The position numbers were made by a program, and so were the translations under genes. A DNA stretch of 64,000 nucleotides from the NCBI RefSeq assembly GCF_002192695.1, contig NZ_MTLG01000078.1, positions 1 through 64,000 on the forward strand. The letters are read 5' to 3'. Under the pieces are notes generated by a model. It ran no database searches. It had not been told where the DNA came from and saw only the letters and a program-made list of their open reading frames with translations. Of the stretch, positions 34,877 through 43,071 are shown piece by piece (within the stretch, counting starts at the first letter, position 1; every line of letters begins with the position of its first letter). This stretch comes from Achromobacter xylosoxidans (GTDB lineage Bacteria; Pseudomonadota; Gammaproteobacteria; Burkholderiales; Burkholderiaceae_B).

Positions 34877-35836
34877 ATGTGGGCTGGAACCCTTTATGCC
34901 CTGGCCGCCGGCCTGATGTGGGGGCTGGTGTTCGTGGGGCCCCTGCTGCTGCCGGAATACCCTGCCGCGCTGCAATCGGTGGCGCGCTATCTGGCGTTCG
35001 GCCTGATCGCCCTGCCGCTGGCCTGGCTGGACCGCCGCGGGCTGCGCCAGTTGCAGCGCGCCGACTGGATCGAGGCGCTGAAGCTCGCCGCCATCGGCAA
35101 CCTGCTTTATTACCTGTGCCTGGCCAGCGCCATCCAGCGCGCGGGCGGCCCGCTGCCCACCATGATCATCGGCACCCTGCCGGTGGTCATCGCCATCAGC
35201 GCCAACCTGCGCAACGCGCGGCGCGACGGCCGGCTGCCCTGGAAGCGGCTGGCGCCCGCGCTGGCCTTGATTGCGCTGGGCATTGCCTGCGTCAATCAGG
35301 TGGAATTGCAGGCCTTGCGCCAGGATGCCGACGCCGACATGTCGCGCTACGCCATCGGCGCGCTGCTGGCGTTGGGCGCGGTGGCTTGCTGGACCTGGTA
35401 TCCGCTGCGCAACGCGGACTGGCTGCGCGCCCATCCCGACCGCAGCTCGCGCACCTGGGCCACGGCCCAGGGCGTGGCAACATTGCCGCTGGCGCTGGCG
35501 GGCTATCTTGTGCTGTGGGCCGGCATGGCCGCGGCCGGCAGCAGCTTTCCCATGCCGGCCGGCCCCAGGCCCGAAGTCTTCCTGGCCTTGATGGCGATCA
35601 TCGGCCTGTTCGCGTCCTGGCTGGGCACCTTGTGCTGGAACGAAGCCAGCCAGCGCCTGCCGACCGCGCTGGCCGGACAGCTGATCGTGTTTGAAACGCT
35701 GGCGGCGCTGGCCTATGCCTACATCCTGCGCGGACAGATGCCCCAGCCGCTGACGCTGATCGGCATCGCCTGCCTGATGGTGGGCGTGCTGCGCGCGGTG
35801 CGGGTCAAGCCGGAGCCACTGCCCGCAACCGCTTGA
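34877..35836 (+). CDS. DMT superfamily transporter (EamA type)
   Basis: A 319-residue inner-membrane protein with ten predicted helices in two EamA repeats; LAAGLMWGLVFVGPLLLPEY and LLALGAVACWTWYPLRNADW are the two repeat starts, and the second repeat ends in GIACLMVGVLRAV. Family members export amino acids or metabolites. It is downstream of an AraC regulator and convergent with the HAD phosphatase. Confidence 0.92.
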   Translation: MWAGTLYALAAGLMWGLVFVGPLLLPEYPAALQSVARYLAFGLIALPLAWLDRRGLRQLQRADWIEALKLAAIGNLLYYLCLASAIQRAGGPLPTMIIGTLPVVIAISANLRNARRDGRLPWKRLAPALALIALGIACVNQVELQALRQDADADMSRYAIGALLALGAVACWTWYPLRNADWLRAHPDRSSRTWATAQGVATLPLALAGYLVLWAGMAAAGSSFPMPAGPRPEVFLALMAIIGLFASWLGTLCWNEASQRLPTALAGQLIVFETLAALAYAYILRGQMPQPLTLIGIACLMVGVLRAVRVKPEPLPATA

Positions 35837-35882
35837 TGCCGCGTCCCGCAAGTGCGAGCGCAGGCCTGTGCGGCGCAAGGCC

Positions 35883-36557
35883 TTAGGGCAGCAGCAATTC
35901 CGGCAGCCGGCACAGATCGTCGATGACGTCCGACGCGCCCTCGTCCAGCAAGCGCTGGCGCTGGTCCGGCCCGTTGTGTGACGCGCCCACGTAGCCGATG
36001 GCGCGCATGCGCGCGGCGCGGGCGGCGCACACGCCAGGCACGCTGTCTTCCACCACCACGCAATCCAGGATCGCGGCGCGCATCTGCCGGGCGGCAAAGA
36101 GAAATACGTCCGGCGCCGGCTTGCCGTGCGCCACCTGCGCGGTGCTGAACACATTGGGCGCGAACTGATCCCACAGGCCGACCAGTTTCAGGGCCGCCTC
36201 CAGCTTGGGCGGCGTGCTGCTGGAGGCCACGCAGACCTGCAGGCCGCGCTCACGCAGCATGCGAACCGTCTCCAGCGCGCCCGGCAGCGCGCGCAATTCC
36301 TGGCGGAAGATGGTTTCCAGCCCGTCCGCGTATTCGCGCGCGAATCCTTCGGGCAGGCTGCGGGCGTTTTCCTGTTGCAGGGTCTGCCACATGTCCGCGT
36401 CGGGAATGCCGGCGAAGCGGCGCGCGGCGTCCTCGGGCGTGATGGCGATGCCATGCGCGGCCAGCGCCCGCGATTGGGCGCGCGCCGCGATGATTTCGCT
36501 ATCGATCAGGACGCCGTCGCAATCGAAGATGACCAGGCTGGGGGCAGGCGTATGCAT
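35883..36557 (-). CDS. HAD superfamily hydrolase (phosphoglycolate phosphatase-like)
   Basis: A 224-residue HAD hydrolase, subfamily IA. Motif I is FDCDGVLIDS with nucleophile Asp, motif II VASSST, motif III the Lys in GKPAPDVF, and motif IV VVEDSVPGV. The cap domain lies between residues 20 and 90. Substrate unresolved; sugar phosphates or phosphoglycolate are typical. It is preceded by the MFS gene on the same strand about 70 bases upstream. Confidence 0.93.
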   Translation of the reverse strand: MHTPAPSLVIFDCDGVLIDSEIIAARAQSRALAAHGIAITPEDAARRFAGIPDADMWQTLQQENARSLPEGFAREYADGLETIFRQELRALPGALETVRMLRERGLQVCVASSSTPPKLEAALKLVGLWDQFAPNVFSTAQVAHGKPAPDVFLFAARQMRAAILDCVVVEDSVPGVCAARAARMRAIGYVGASHNGPDQRQRLLDEGASDVIDDLCRLPELLLP

Positions 36558-36627
36558 GATGGCTCCATTTCAGGACGAGTGTCCATGATATGCCTGGCTC
36601 GTGACACCACCGCGCGATCCGCGCCGC

Positions 36628-37806
36628 CTACAGCCCCGGACCTTTGAGGCGCCGCAAGCGCCACGCCAGAAACACCCCGCCCAGCCCGGCGGCCGCGACG
36701 ATCAGCGATGCGACCGACCAGCCGTAGCGGTCGATCGCGCCGCCCACCGCCAGCGGACCTATCACCTGCCCCAGCCCGCTGCCCTGCATCACCAACCCGA
36801 CCGAAGCCGGGGTCAGCGCCGGCCGCGGCGCCAGCAGCGGCGCCGTGCCCAGCAGCGTGGCCGGTATCAGCCCGCCCACCGCCGAGAACAGCACGCACAA
36901 CAGGAAAGTGGGCATGGCCGGCAGCACGGAGCGGAAGATCAGGAGCGCCACCGCGCCCATGATCAGGCTGGCGCAGGCGATCAATGTCGAACGGCGCCAG
37001 CCGCGCGCCAGCAGCACGCCCGCGCCCAGGTTGCCGACCACGTTGGCAGCGCTGGCGATGGCGCTGTACAGGCCGGCGGTCGCCAGCGGCAGGCCCAACT
37101 GCTCGGTCAGCAGCACGGGCAGGAAGGTGAACAGCGCGAAGAACATCAGGCTGTAGAGCGTGAACGACAGCGCCAGCATGCGCGGACCGGGCGCGCCCAT
37201 GGTATCGGCCGTGTCCTGCCGCAAGCCCCGCCACGACAGGCTGGCGCCGCCCGGGTTGGCCGGCGCCAGCGCCGCCACGCACACCATGGCCACCAGCACC
37301 GCCGCGCCCGCGCACCACCAATAGGCCTGCCAGCCGCTGAAGGCTTGCGAGGCCAGCATCGCAATGGCCATCCCGGCCGGCATGTAGCAGCTCCATAGCG
37401 CGAAGGCGAAGTCGCGGGTGGACGCCGACACCATGCGTTGCAGGGCCGCGGGACCGGCCACCGTGATCATCAGGAAGCCCAGCCCCTCCACCACCCGCGA
37501 AACCAGCAGGACGCCGTAGGTGGACGCCATCGCGCCCATCACGGAGCCCACCGCCGTCGCCGCCAGCCCCGCCAGCAGCATGCGCCGCGCGCCATAGCGG
37601 TTGATGACGCCGCCCGCGGCTATGCCGCCGACCAGGCCCAGGATCGAAAACACCGCGGCCAGCGCCCCGATGGAGGCCAGGTCCAGCCCCATGTCCTTGC
37701 GCAGCAAGGGCGCTGCAATGATGACCTTGCCCACTTGCAGCGCCGCAACCACCCCTGCCCCCACGATGGCCAGCACCGCCGACCAGCGCGTTCCTTCCTT
37801 GCCCAT
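36628..37806 (-). CDS. MFS transporter (CynX/NimT-like)
   Basis: A 392-residue major facilitator protein with twelve predicted helices. GGIAAGGVINRYGARRMLLA is the loop 2-3 region, and the C-terminal half starts near residue 205. Family members export or import small anions or drugs; no specific motif narrows this. It is divergent from a LysR regulator starting 107 bases away, its likely controller. Confidence 0.9.
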   Translation of the reverse strand: MGKEGTRWSAVLAIVGAGVVAALQVGKVIIAAPLLRKDMGLDLASIGALAAVFSILGLVGGIAAGGVINRYGARRMLLAGLAATAVGSVMGAMASTYGVLLVSRVVEGLGFLMITVAGPAALQRMVSASTRDFAFALWSCYMPAGMAIAMLASQAFSGWQAYWWCAGAAVLVAMVCVAALAPANPGGASLSWRGLRQDTADTMGAPGPRMLALSFTLYSLMFFALFTFLPVLLTEQLGLPLATAGLYSAIASAANVVGNLGAGVLLARGWRRSTLIACASLIMGAVALLIFRSVLPAMPTFLLCVLFSAVGGLIPATLLGTAPLLAPRPALTPASVGLVMQGSGLGQVIGPLAVGGAIDRYGWSVASLIVAAAGLGGVFLAWRLRRLKGPGL

Positions 37807-37913
37807 CCTTGTCTCCCTTGTTTTGTGACCCAGCCAGGATGCCAGCGCAAATCGATCCCGGTAAGTGATAATCTTTTGATGGAATTGATCGATTGGATAG
37901 ATCAGCCGGCAGA

Positions 37914-38855
37914 ATGATAGACGCCCTGACCCTGGACCAGCTGCGCGTGTTCGCCGCCGTGGCCGACGCCGGCAGTTTCCGCGCGGCCGCGCGCCGCCTG
38001 TCGCGCGTGCAATCGGCCGTCAGCCACGCCATCGCCAACATGGAAGCGCAGTTGGGCGTGACCCTGTTCGACCGCAGCGGCCACCGGCCCGTAATGACGC
38101 CGCAAGGCGCGGCCCTGCTGGCCAACGCCCGCGACATCCTGCTGCGCGTGGACGCCATGCGCGCCCGCGCCCAGGGCCTGGGCGAAGGCGTCGAGCTGGA
38201 GCTGTCGCTGGCGGTGGACACGCTGTTTCCGATCGCCGAGGTGGGCACCGCCCTGAACGCGCTGCGCGCCGTCTACCCGTCCGTCGCCGTGCGCGTATCC
38301 GTGCTGCCCCTGGGCGGCCCGGTGGAAGCCCTGCTGACGCGCAGTCATACGCTGGCCATCGTCGCGGGCGACCATTTCCGCAATCCGCGCATCGTGATGC
38401 AGGCCCTGTCGTCCGTGCAGATGGTGGCGGTGGTAGGCGCCCGGCATGCGCTGGCGCAGCGCGTCGCCGCCGACATGCCACTGGGCCCGGCGGAACTTGC
38501 CGATCACGTGCAGATCGTGCAGATGGACCCTTCCTCCCTGACCCAGGGCCGGGACTTCGCCGTGCTGTCGCCGCAGACCTGCCGCGTCAGCGGCCAGGAC
38601 ACCAAGCACGCCCTGATCCTGGCGGGCGTGGGCTGGGGCCGGCTGCCTTTCTGGCAGGTCGAGCGCGACCTGGCCGAAGGCCGCCTGCTGCGCCTGCCGA
38701 CCGACAGCCTGGGCCGCGGCAGCCAGGTAGCCAGCGAAACCTATCTGGCGCACCGCATCGACCAGCCGCTGGGACCGGCCGCCCGCGTGCTGGCGGGCGC
38801 CTTGCGCGCCGCAGCGCATCAGGACTTGGACGCCGATTCGGGCGGGCGCGCGTAG
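37914..38855 (+). CDS. LysR family transcriptional regulator
   Basis: A 313-residue regulator with the N-terminal helix-turn-helix (FRAAARRLSRVQSAVSHAIA) and a LysR effector domain. I start it at ATG 37914 (MIDALTLDQLRVFAAV); an ATG seven codons upstream is also open. It is divergent from the MFS gene; the 107-base gap holds several GATC/GATAATC-like half-sites. Its 3' end overlaps the convergent DUF169 gene by 37 bases. Confidence 0.9.
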   Translation: MIDALTLDQLRVFAAVADAGSFRAAARRLSRVQSAVSHAIANMEAQLGVTLFDRSGHRPVMTPQGAALLANARDILLRVDAMRARAQGLGEGVELELSLAVDTLFPIAEVGTALNALRAVYPSVAVRVSVLPLGGPVEALLTRSHTLAIVAGDHFRNPRIVMQALSSVQMVAVVGARHALAQRVAADMPLGPAELADHVQIVQMDPSSLTQGRDFAVLSPQTCRVSGQDTKHALILAGVGWGRLPFWQVERDLAEGRLLRLPTDSLGRGSQVASETYLAHRIDQPLGPAARVLAGALRAAAHQDLDADSGGRA

Positions 38856-39613
38856 CTGACGCCCATGCCGGCGCGCACGTCGTTCTGGATGCCGTACGGC
38901 GGAATCGGGTAGCGCAGGCCGTTGGCCGATAGCGCCTTCATGCCCTCGATGGCGATGGGCAGGTAGCGCGGCGGCAAGGCCATCAGCATTTCCTCGTCGG
39001 GCACGCCGCCGTAGCGGCGCTCGGCGTAACAGGGCAGGGACAGGCTGGGCTCCCCGGTGGCCAGCGCCCGGCCCCAGGAGTCGGCACAGGCCGTTTCGCC
39101 CACCACGCTCCAGTCGAAGCGCCGGTAGTTCTTCCATTGCAGGCCATTGATGAGGATGATCATCTGGCCCGGGGTGGCGTAGATCAGGCAGATGTCTGGC
39201 GGGTCCAGCCGGCCCGAGGCCAGCGGCGACACCACCAGCCCGCGGTACCTGCCCGCCGGCACACAGGACAGCGCCTCCTGGCGCGCCTGGGCGTCTTGCT
39301 GGGTGGCGTGCCAGACGCCCACGTAATCCTCGCCGCGCTTCCAGGCCTCGTCCTGCGGCCCCAGGCCGACCACGGCGCGGCATTGCGCGCCGACCAGGTC
39401 GTCGCCCGTGATCCCCACCGTCCAGCCCAGCCTGGCGGCCATGCCCACGACCTGGTCGGTGGTGTGCGTGGCCTGCGGACGCCGCAGGCCCTTGACCGCG
39501 GCCATGTCGTCTTCGCGCTCGTAGAGCTTCATGCCGATGACCGTGGTCTTCAGGCGCAGCAATTTGTTCAGGTCATCGACCAGCGATGCCCAGTTCAGTG
39601 TCGTCTCTTCCAT
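38819..39613 (-). CDS. DUF169 domain-containing protein
   Basis: A 264-residue protein of DUF169: LKTTVIGMKLYEREDDM at the start, the central conserved Cys positions in AQCRAVVGLG and TACADSWGRA, and PGQMIILINGLQWK. The family is uncharacterised, with Cys suggesting a metal or Fe-S site. AAGGGA precedes ATG 39613; a longer frame adds 13 residues. Its end overlaps the LysR gene by 37 bases tail to tail, unusually deep for two intact genes. Confidence 0.88.
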   Translation of the reverse strand: MEETTLNWASLVDDLNKLLRLKTTVIGMKLYEREDDMAAVKGLRRPQATHTTDQVVGMAARLGWTVGITGDDLVGAQCRAVVGLGPQDEAWKRGEDYVGVWHATQQDAQARQEALSCVPAGRYRGLVVSPLASGRLDPPDICLIYATPGQMIILINGLQWKNYRRFDWSVVGETACADSWGRALATGEPSLSLPCYAERRYGGVPDEEMLMALPPRYLPIAIEGMKALSANGLRYPIPPYGIQNDVRAGMGVSYARPPESASKS

Positions 39614-39786
39614 GCCCGTCCCTTGGACTGTTGCGCGCGGACTTTGCCGCATTGCCGCAGATTGATCGCGGTCAGCGATGACTATAACGAATCGCCCGCC
39701 CGGCCCTCGATTGATCTATCGTGGAATTCGACCATCCTGCCCGCGGCAGGCACGCAGTACATACCCCGGCTTCCAAGGAGCCCACC

Positions 39787-40536
39787 ATGAACCGTTTCGA
39801 ACAGAAGACCGTCCTGGTCACCGGCGGCACCAGCGGCATCGGCTTGGCTGCGGCCCAGGCCTTCGCCGCCGAAGGCGCCCGCGTGGTAGTGACCGGCCGC
39901 GACGCCGCGGTGCTCAAGCAGGTGCGCGCCAGCCTGGGCTCCCATGCGCTGGCGCTGCGCAACGACGCCGGCGCCCCCGGCGCCCCTGCCGCGCTGGCCG
40001 CCGAACTGCGCCAGGCCGGCATCCGCCTGGACGCCGTCTTCATCAATGCCGGCGTGGCCCGCTTCGCGCCGCTGGCCGAAGCCACCGAAGCGCTCTGGGA
40101 CCAGACCTTCTCGACCAACGTCAAGGGCGCCTTCTTCCAGTTGCAAGCGCTGGATCCGCTGCTCAACCCGGGTGCGTCCATCGTGCTCAACGGCTCGATC
40201 AACGCCCGCATCGGCATGCCCGCCTCATCGATCTACGCGGCCAGCAAGGCCGCGCTGATTTCGCTGGCCAAGACCTTGTCGGCCGAGCTGCTGCCGCGCG
40301 GCATACGCGTCAACGTCATCAGCCCCGGTCCGGTCGCCACGCCGATCTACGACAAGCTGGGACTGGATGCCGCCGCGCTGGAGAAGACCGCCGCCAGCAT
40401 CCGCGCCCAGGTGCCGCTGGGGCGTTTCGGCACGCCGCAGGAAATCGCCTCCACGGTGCTGCACCTGGCCTCGCCCGAGTCCGCCTTCATCGTGGGCACG
40501 GAGATCATCGCCGACGGGGGCATGAGCCAGTTGTAA
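39787..40536 (+). CDS. SDR family oxidoreductase
   Basis: A 249-residue short-chain dehydrogenase. The Rossmann motif is TGGTSGIG, the catalytic set is the Ser in VLNGSIN and Tyr/Lys in YAASK, and the C-terminus EIIADGGMSQL is typical of classical SDRs. Arg in VVTGRD suggests NADP(H). AAGGAG precedes ATG 39787. Substrate unknown; it stands alone on the plus strand. Confidence 0.94.
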   Translation: MNRFEQKTVLVTGGTSGIGLAAAQAFAAEGARVVVTGRDAAVLKQVRASLGSHALALRNDAGAPGAPAALAAELRQAGIRLDAVFINAGVARFAPLAEATEALWDQTFSTNVKGAFFQLQALDPLLNPGASIVLNGSINARIGMPASSIYAASKAALISLAKTLSAELLPRGIRVNVISPGPVATPIYDKLGLDAAALEKTAASIRAQVPLGRFGTPQEIASTVLHLASPESAFIVGTEIIADGGMSQL

Positions 40537-40582
40537 TCGCTGGCCGGCCGGGCGGGCGCAAGCGTATCCGATGAGCCTGCGC

Positions 40583-41362
40583 CTAGGCTCCGATGGAGCG
40601 CAGCGCGCGTTTGCAGATGCGTTGCGTCGCCTCGGCCGGCTTGCCCTTGGACCAGCGCGCGCAGACCTCCCGCACCCAGTCCGGCTGGTCCTTGCTGGCA
40701 TCGTTCAGCCAGTTCGCCACCGAGTCCTGCACATAGACGGCCGGATCGGCCCGCAGCGGTTCCAGCAACGGCAGCGCCCTGGCGGGATCGGCCTTCAAGG
40801 CCGCGATGTGCGCGCACCAGACGCCGCGCGGCCGCAGGGACTCGCTGGCGTAACGGCGCACGCGTTCGGAGGCGTCAGCCGTCCAGGGGCGCAGCAGTTC
40901 CACCGCGGCATCCAGCTCCGCCGCCAGTTGCGGGCGCACCGCCAGCCAGGCCCATTCCCTTACGCCGAAATGCGCGTCGTCGGCCAGCGGCCGGATCAGC
41001 GCCAGCCGCTGCTTCAAGCTCAGGTCCGGCATTGCGCCGACCATGAAGCAGGCCCAGCCGCGGACGGTATCCGAACGGTGATTGCGCAGTTGCTTGAAGG
41101 CATCCGCGCCCAGGCCGTCCAGCAACGTCCGCGCCGCCACGGCCATGCGCTTGGAGATCCCCGTCGCGGCCTGCGCGCGCAGAGCGGCGATGGCCTCGGC
41201 GCCCACCTGCGGGGCGGCCGCCTGCATGAGTCCGGCAAAGTCCACGGCCAGGCATTCGGTCAAGTTGCCGGCCGGTTCACCCGCGTTCAGCTGCGCCAGG
41301 CGTTCGGCGCTGATGTCCTTTACGCCACGCCCCGTCGGCGCGGCGGAAGTCTTCTTGCTCAT
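40583..41362 (-). CDS. AlkD-like DNA alkylation repair/HEAT-repeat protein
   Basis: A 259-residue all-helical HEAT-like protein of the AlkC/AlkD type: RMAVAARTLLDGLGADAFKQ, RSDTVRGWACFMVG, then FGVREWAWLAVRPQL and ERVRRYASESLRPRGVW, the last matching the catalytic-region pattern of DNA-alkylation repair proteins. It probably binds DNA carrying alkylated bases. Its start overlaps the MarR gene by four bases, so the two form an operon. Confidence 0.85.
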   Translation of the reverse strand: MSKKTSAAPTGRGVKDISAERLAQLNAGEPAGNLTECLAVDFAGLMQAAAPQVGAEAIAALRAQAATGISKRMAVAARTLLDGLGADAFKQLRNHRSDTVRGWACFMVGAMPDLSLKQRLALIRPLADDAHFGVREWAWLAVRPQLAAELDAAVELLRPWTADASERVRRYASESLRPRGVWCAHIAALKADPARALPLLEPLRADPAVYVQDSVANWLNDASKDQPDWVREVCARWSKGKPAEATQRICKRALRSIGA

Positions 41363-41901
41363 GGCTCTGTCTCCTGCCCTGCGGCCTGGCCTGCGTCGGT
41401 ACCTTGCCAGATCTTGCCCAGCAACTCGCGCAGGCTGGCCCGCTCTGCCAGGCTCAGGCCCGCGAACAGCGAGCCTATCCAGTCCGTATGCTGCTTGAAG
41501 AGCTTGCCGGCCTCGGCCCGCCCCTTGGCGCTGAGCTTCACGACGATCTTGCGCCGGTCGTCCTTGCCCGCGCGCCGCGACACGAAGCCGTCGCGCTCCA
41601 GGCCGTCGAGCAGGCCCGTGACCGTGGCCCGCGTGACCCCAGCGCCGTCGGCCAGCTCATGCGGCGACATGCCGTCCGTCTGCTCATGCAGCAGGAACAG
41701 CAGCACGAATTTCCCTTCCGACAACTGGCGCGGCGCCAGCCGGGCGGCACAATCGCGGTCGATGGCGCGGGCCAACGACAGCAACTGAAAGCAAAGGCCG
41801 ATGCCGTCCGCCGACGGCAGGCCGCGCCTGGCGGCGACGTCGAGCAGCGCGCGGTGCTTGGGTTCAAGCATGTGTTGCGGGTCCTGCATGGGTAATCCCA
41901 T
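41359..41901 (-). CDS. MarR family transcriptional regulator
   Basis: A 180-residue regulator with the MarR winged helix (MSPHELADGAGVTRATVTGL and DGFVSRRAGKDDRRKIVVKL with the wing). Start ATG 41901 or the in-frame ATG 41889. Upstream lies an AT-rich region with ATTATAAT and the inverted AACTA/TAGTT pair that may be its operator. It leads the operon with the DNA-repair-like gene. Confidence 0.92.
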   Translation of the reverse strand: MGLPMQDPQHMLEPKHRALLDVAARRGLPSADGIGLCFQLLSLARAIDRDCAARLAPRQLSEGKFVLLFLLHEQTDGMSPHELADGAGVTRATVTGLLDGLERDGFVSRRAGKDDRRKIVVKLSAKGRAEAGKLFKQHTDWIGSLFAGLSLAERASLRELLGKIWQGTDAGQAAGQETEP

Positions 41902-42014
41902 CCTGTGAATCTCGATATCATTATAATAAGGCGCCTAACTATATTTCCGCAAGGCGGGTAGTTGGATTCGAACCGCTATCATCCTGGCTACCTCAGCAGC
42001 CAGCGACTGAACCC

Positions 42015-42530
42015 ATGCCCCTACCTCCCCGCGTGATCCTGCGCCGCATGCAGGAAGATGACATCCCCATGCTGCTAGCCATGGAATCCGATCCCGAGGT
42101 CATGCGCTACAGCACCGGCATCAAACCGGCGGACGAAGCACGGCGGCGGGAGCTGCTGGCATGGCTGGGCGAACCGCTGACTCGACTTGGCCACTGGGCA
42201 ATCACCATAGACGGTGCCACCGTGGGCTGGGTGAGCATGGTCCCTCTGGCCGGCACGGACAGCATCCAGCTTGCCTATCGGCTGCAGCGCGCAGCTTGGG
42301 GCAAGGGATATGCGAGCCAGGCAGCGAAGCAGCTGTGCGATTACGCCTGGCGCGAGACGGAGGTTTCCGAACTCGTCGCGGTTGTCTGGCCCGACAACCA
42401 AGCCTCCGTGCGTGTCCTGGAAAAGCTCGGGTTTGCGCTCCGGTCGCGCGAACGCCACTACGACCGCGAAACCATCGTCTATACACTGCCTCGTCCTGCT
42501 GCTCAATCCGACCCAATCCTGCAGTCCTGA
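42015..42530 (+). CDS. GNAT family N-acetyltransferase
   Basis: A 171-residue RimJ/RimL-type acetyltransferase: VILRRMQEDDIPMLLAME opening, acetyl-CoA motif LQRAAWGKGYASQAAKQL, and VWPDNQASVRVLEKLGF as motif B. It is divergent from the MarR gene. Acceptor unknown. Confidence 0.92.
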   Translation: MPLPPRVILRRMQEDDIPMLLAMESDPEVMRYSTGIKPADEARRRELLAWLGEPLTRLGHWAITIDGATVGWVSMVPLAGTDSIQLAYRLQRAAWGKGYASQAAKQLCDYAWRETEVSELVAVVWPDNQASVRVLEKLGFALRSRERHYDRETIVYTLPRPAAQSDPILQS

Positions 42531-42569
42531 TCCCCGCCCTCCTGCGCGCCGTTCCTGGAAATCTCCGCC

Positions 42570-43028
42570 ATGACCTACCCCGTCCTACCCGCCTCCGAAT
42601 TTTCCGCCGCCCGCGTCGTGCCCGAACTGCTGGTGTCGGACATCCACCAGAGCCTGCAATTCTGGTGCGGGCTTTGCGGGTTCTCGATAGCCTACGACCG
42701 CCCGGAAGACAATTTCGCCTATCTGGACAAGCACGGCTCCCAGGTCATGCTGGAGGAATACGGCCACGGCAGGAACTGGATCACCGGCCCGCTGGAAGCG
42801 CCCTTGGGACGCGGGATCAATCTGCAGATCGAGGTGCCCGCGATCTTGCCCATCGTCGACGCCTTGCGCGGGGCCGGCTGGCCGCTGTACATGCAGCCCG
42901 AGGAAAAGTGGTATCGCGCCGGTACCACCGAGGTGGGCGTGCACCAGTTCCTGGTGCAGGATCCCGACGGCTATCTCATCCGCTATTCGGCCGGCCTGGG
43001 CCGGCGCGAGGCTCGGGCCCAGGCCTGA
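42570..43028 (+). CDS. VOC family protein, bleomycin-resistance type
   Basis: A 152-residue VOC/bleomycin-resistance-like protein. VPELLVSDIHQSLQFWCGL and GSQVMLEEYGHGRNW form the first unit, and FLVQDPDGYLIRYSAGLG ends the second. It follows the acetyltransferase by 39 bases on the same strand. Resistance to a specific drug cannot be claimed from sequence. It converges on the TRAP permease gene across a hairpin. Confidence 0.9.
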   Translation: MTYPVLPASEFSAARVVPELLVSDIHQSLQFWCGLCGFSIAYDRPEDNFAYLDKHGSQVMLEEYGHGRNWITGPLEAPLGRGINLQIEVPAILPIVDALRGAGWPLYMQPEEKWYRAGTTEVGVHQFLVQDPDGYLIRYSAGLGRREARAQA

Positions 43029-43041
43029 GCCTCGACAGCGC

Positions 43042-43064
43042 TGGAGGCGGCGCGCCCGCCTCCA
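43042..43064. terminator. Bidirectional hairpin between convergent genes
   Basis: The perfect 9-bp stem TGGAGGCGG / CCGCCTCCA (43042-43050 and 43056-43064, loop CGCGC) fills the 43-base gap between the VOC gene and the convergent TRAP permease gene. It lacks T-runs, so it may act weakly or as a 3' mRNA stabiliser. Confidence 0.55.
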
Positions 43065-43071
43065 TGGATCC

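Noticed and set aside
35862..35883. AGGCCT repeated around a 10-base loop between the DMT and HAD genes
   Set aside because: A six-base self-palindrome repeated by chance is likely in this composition; no T-run.
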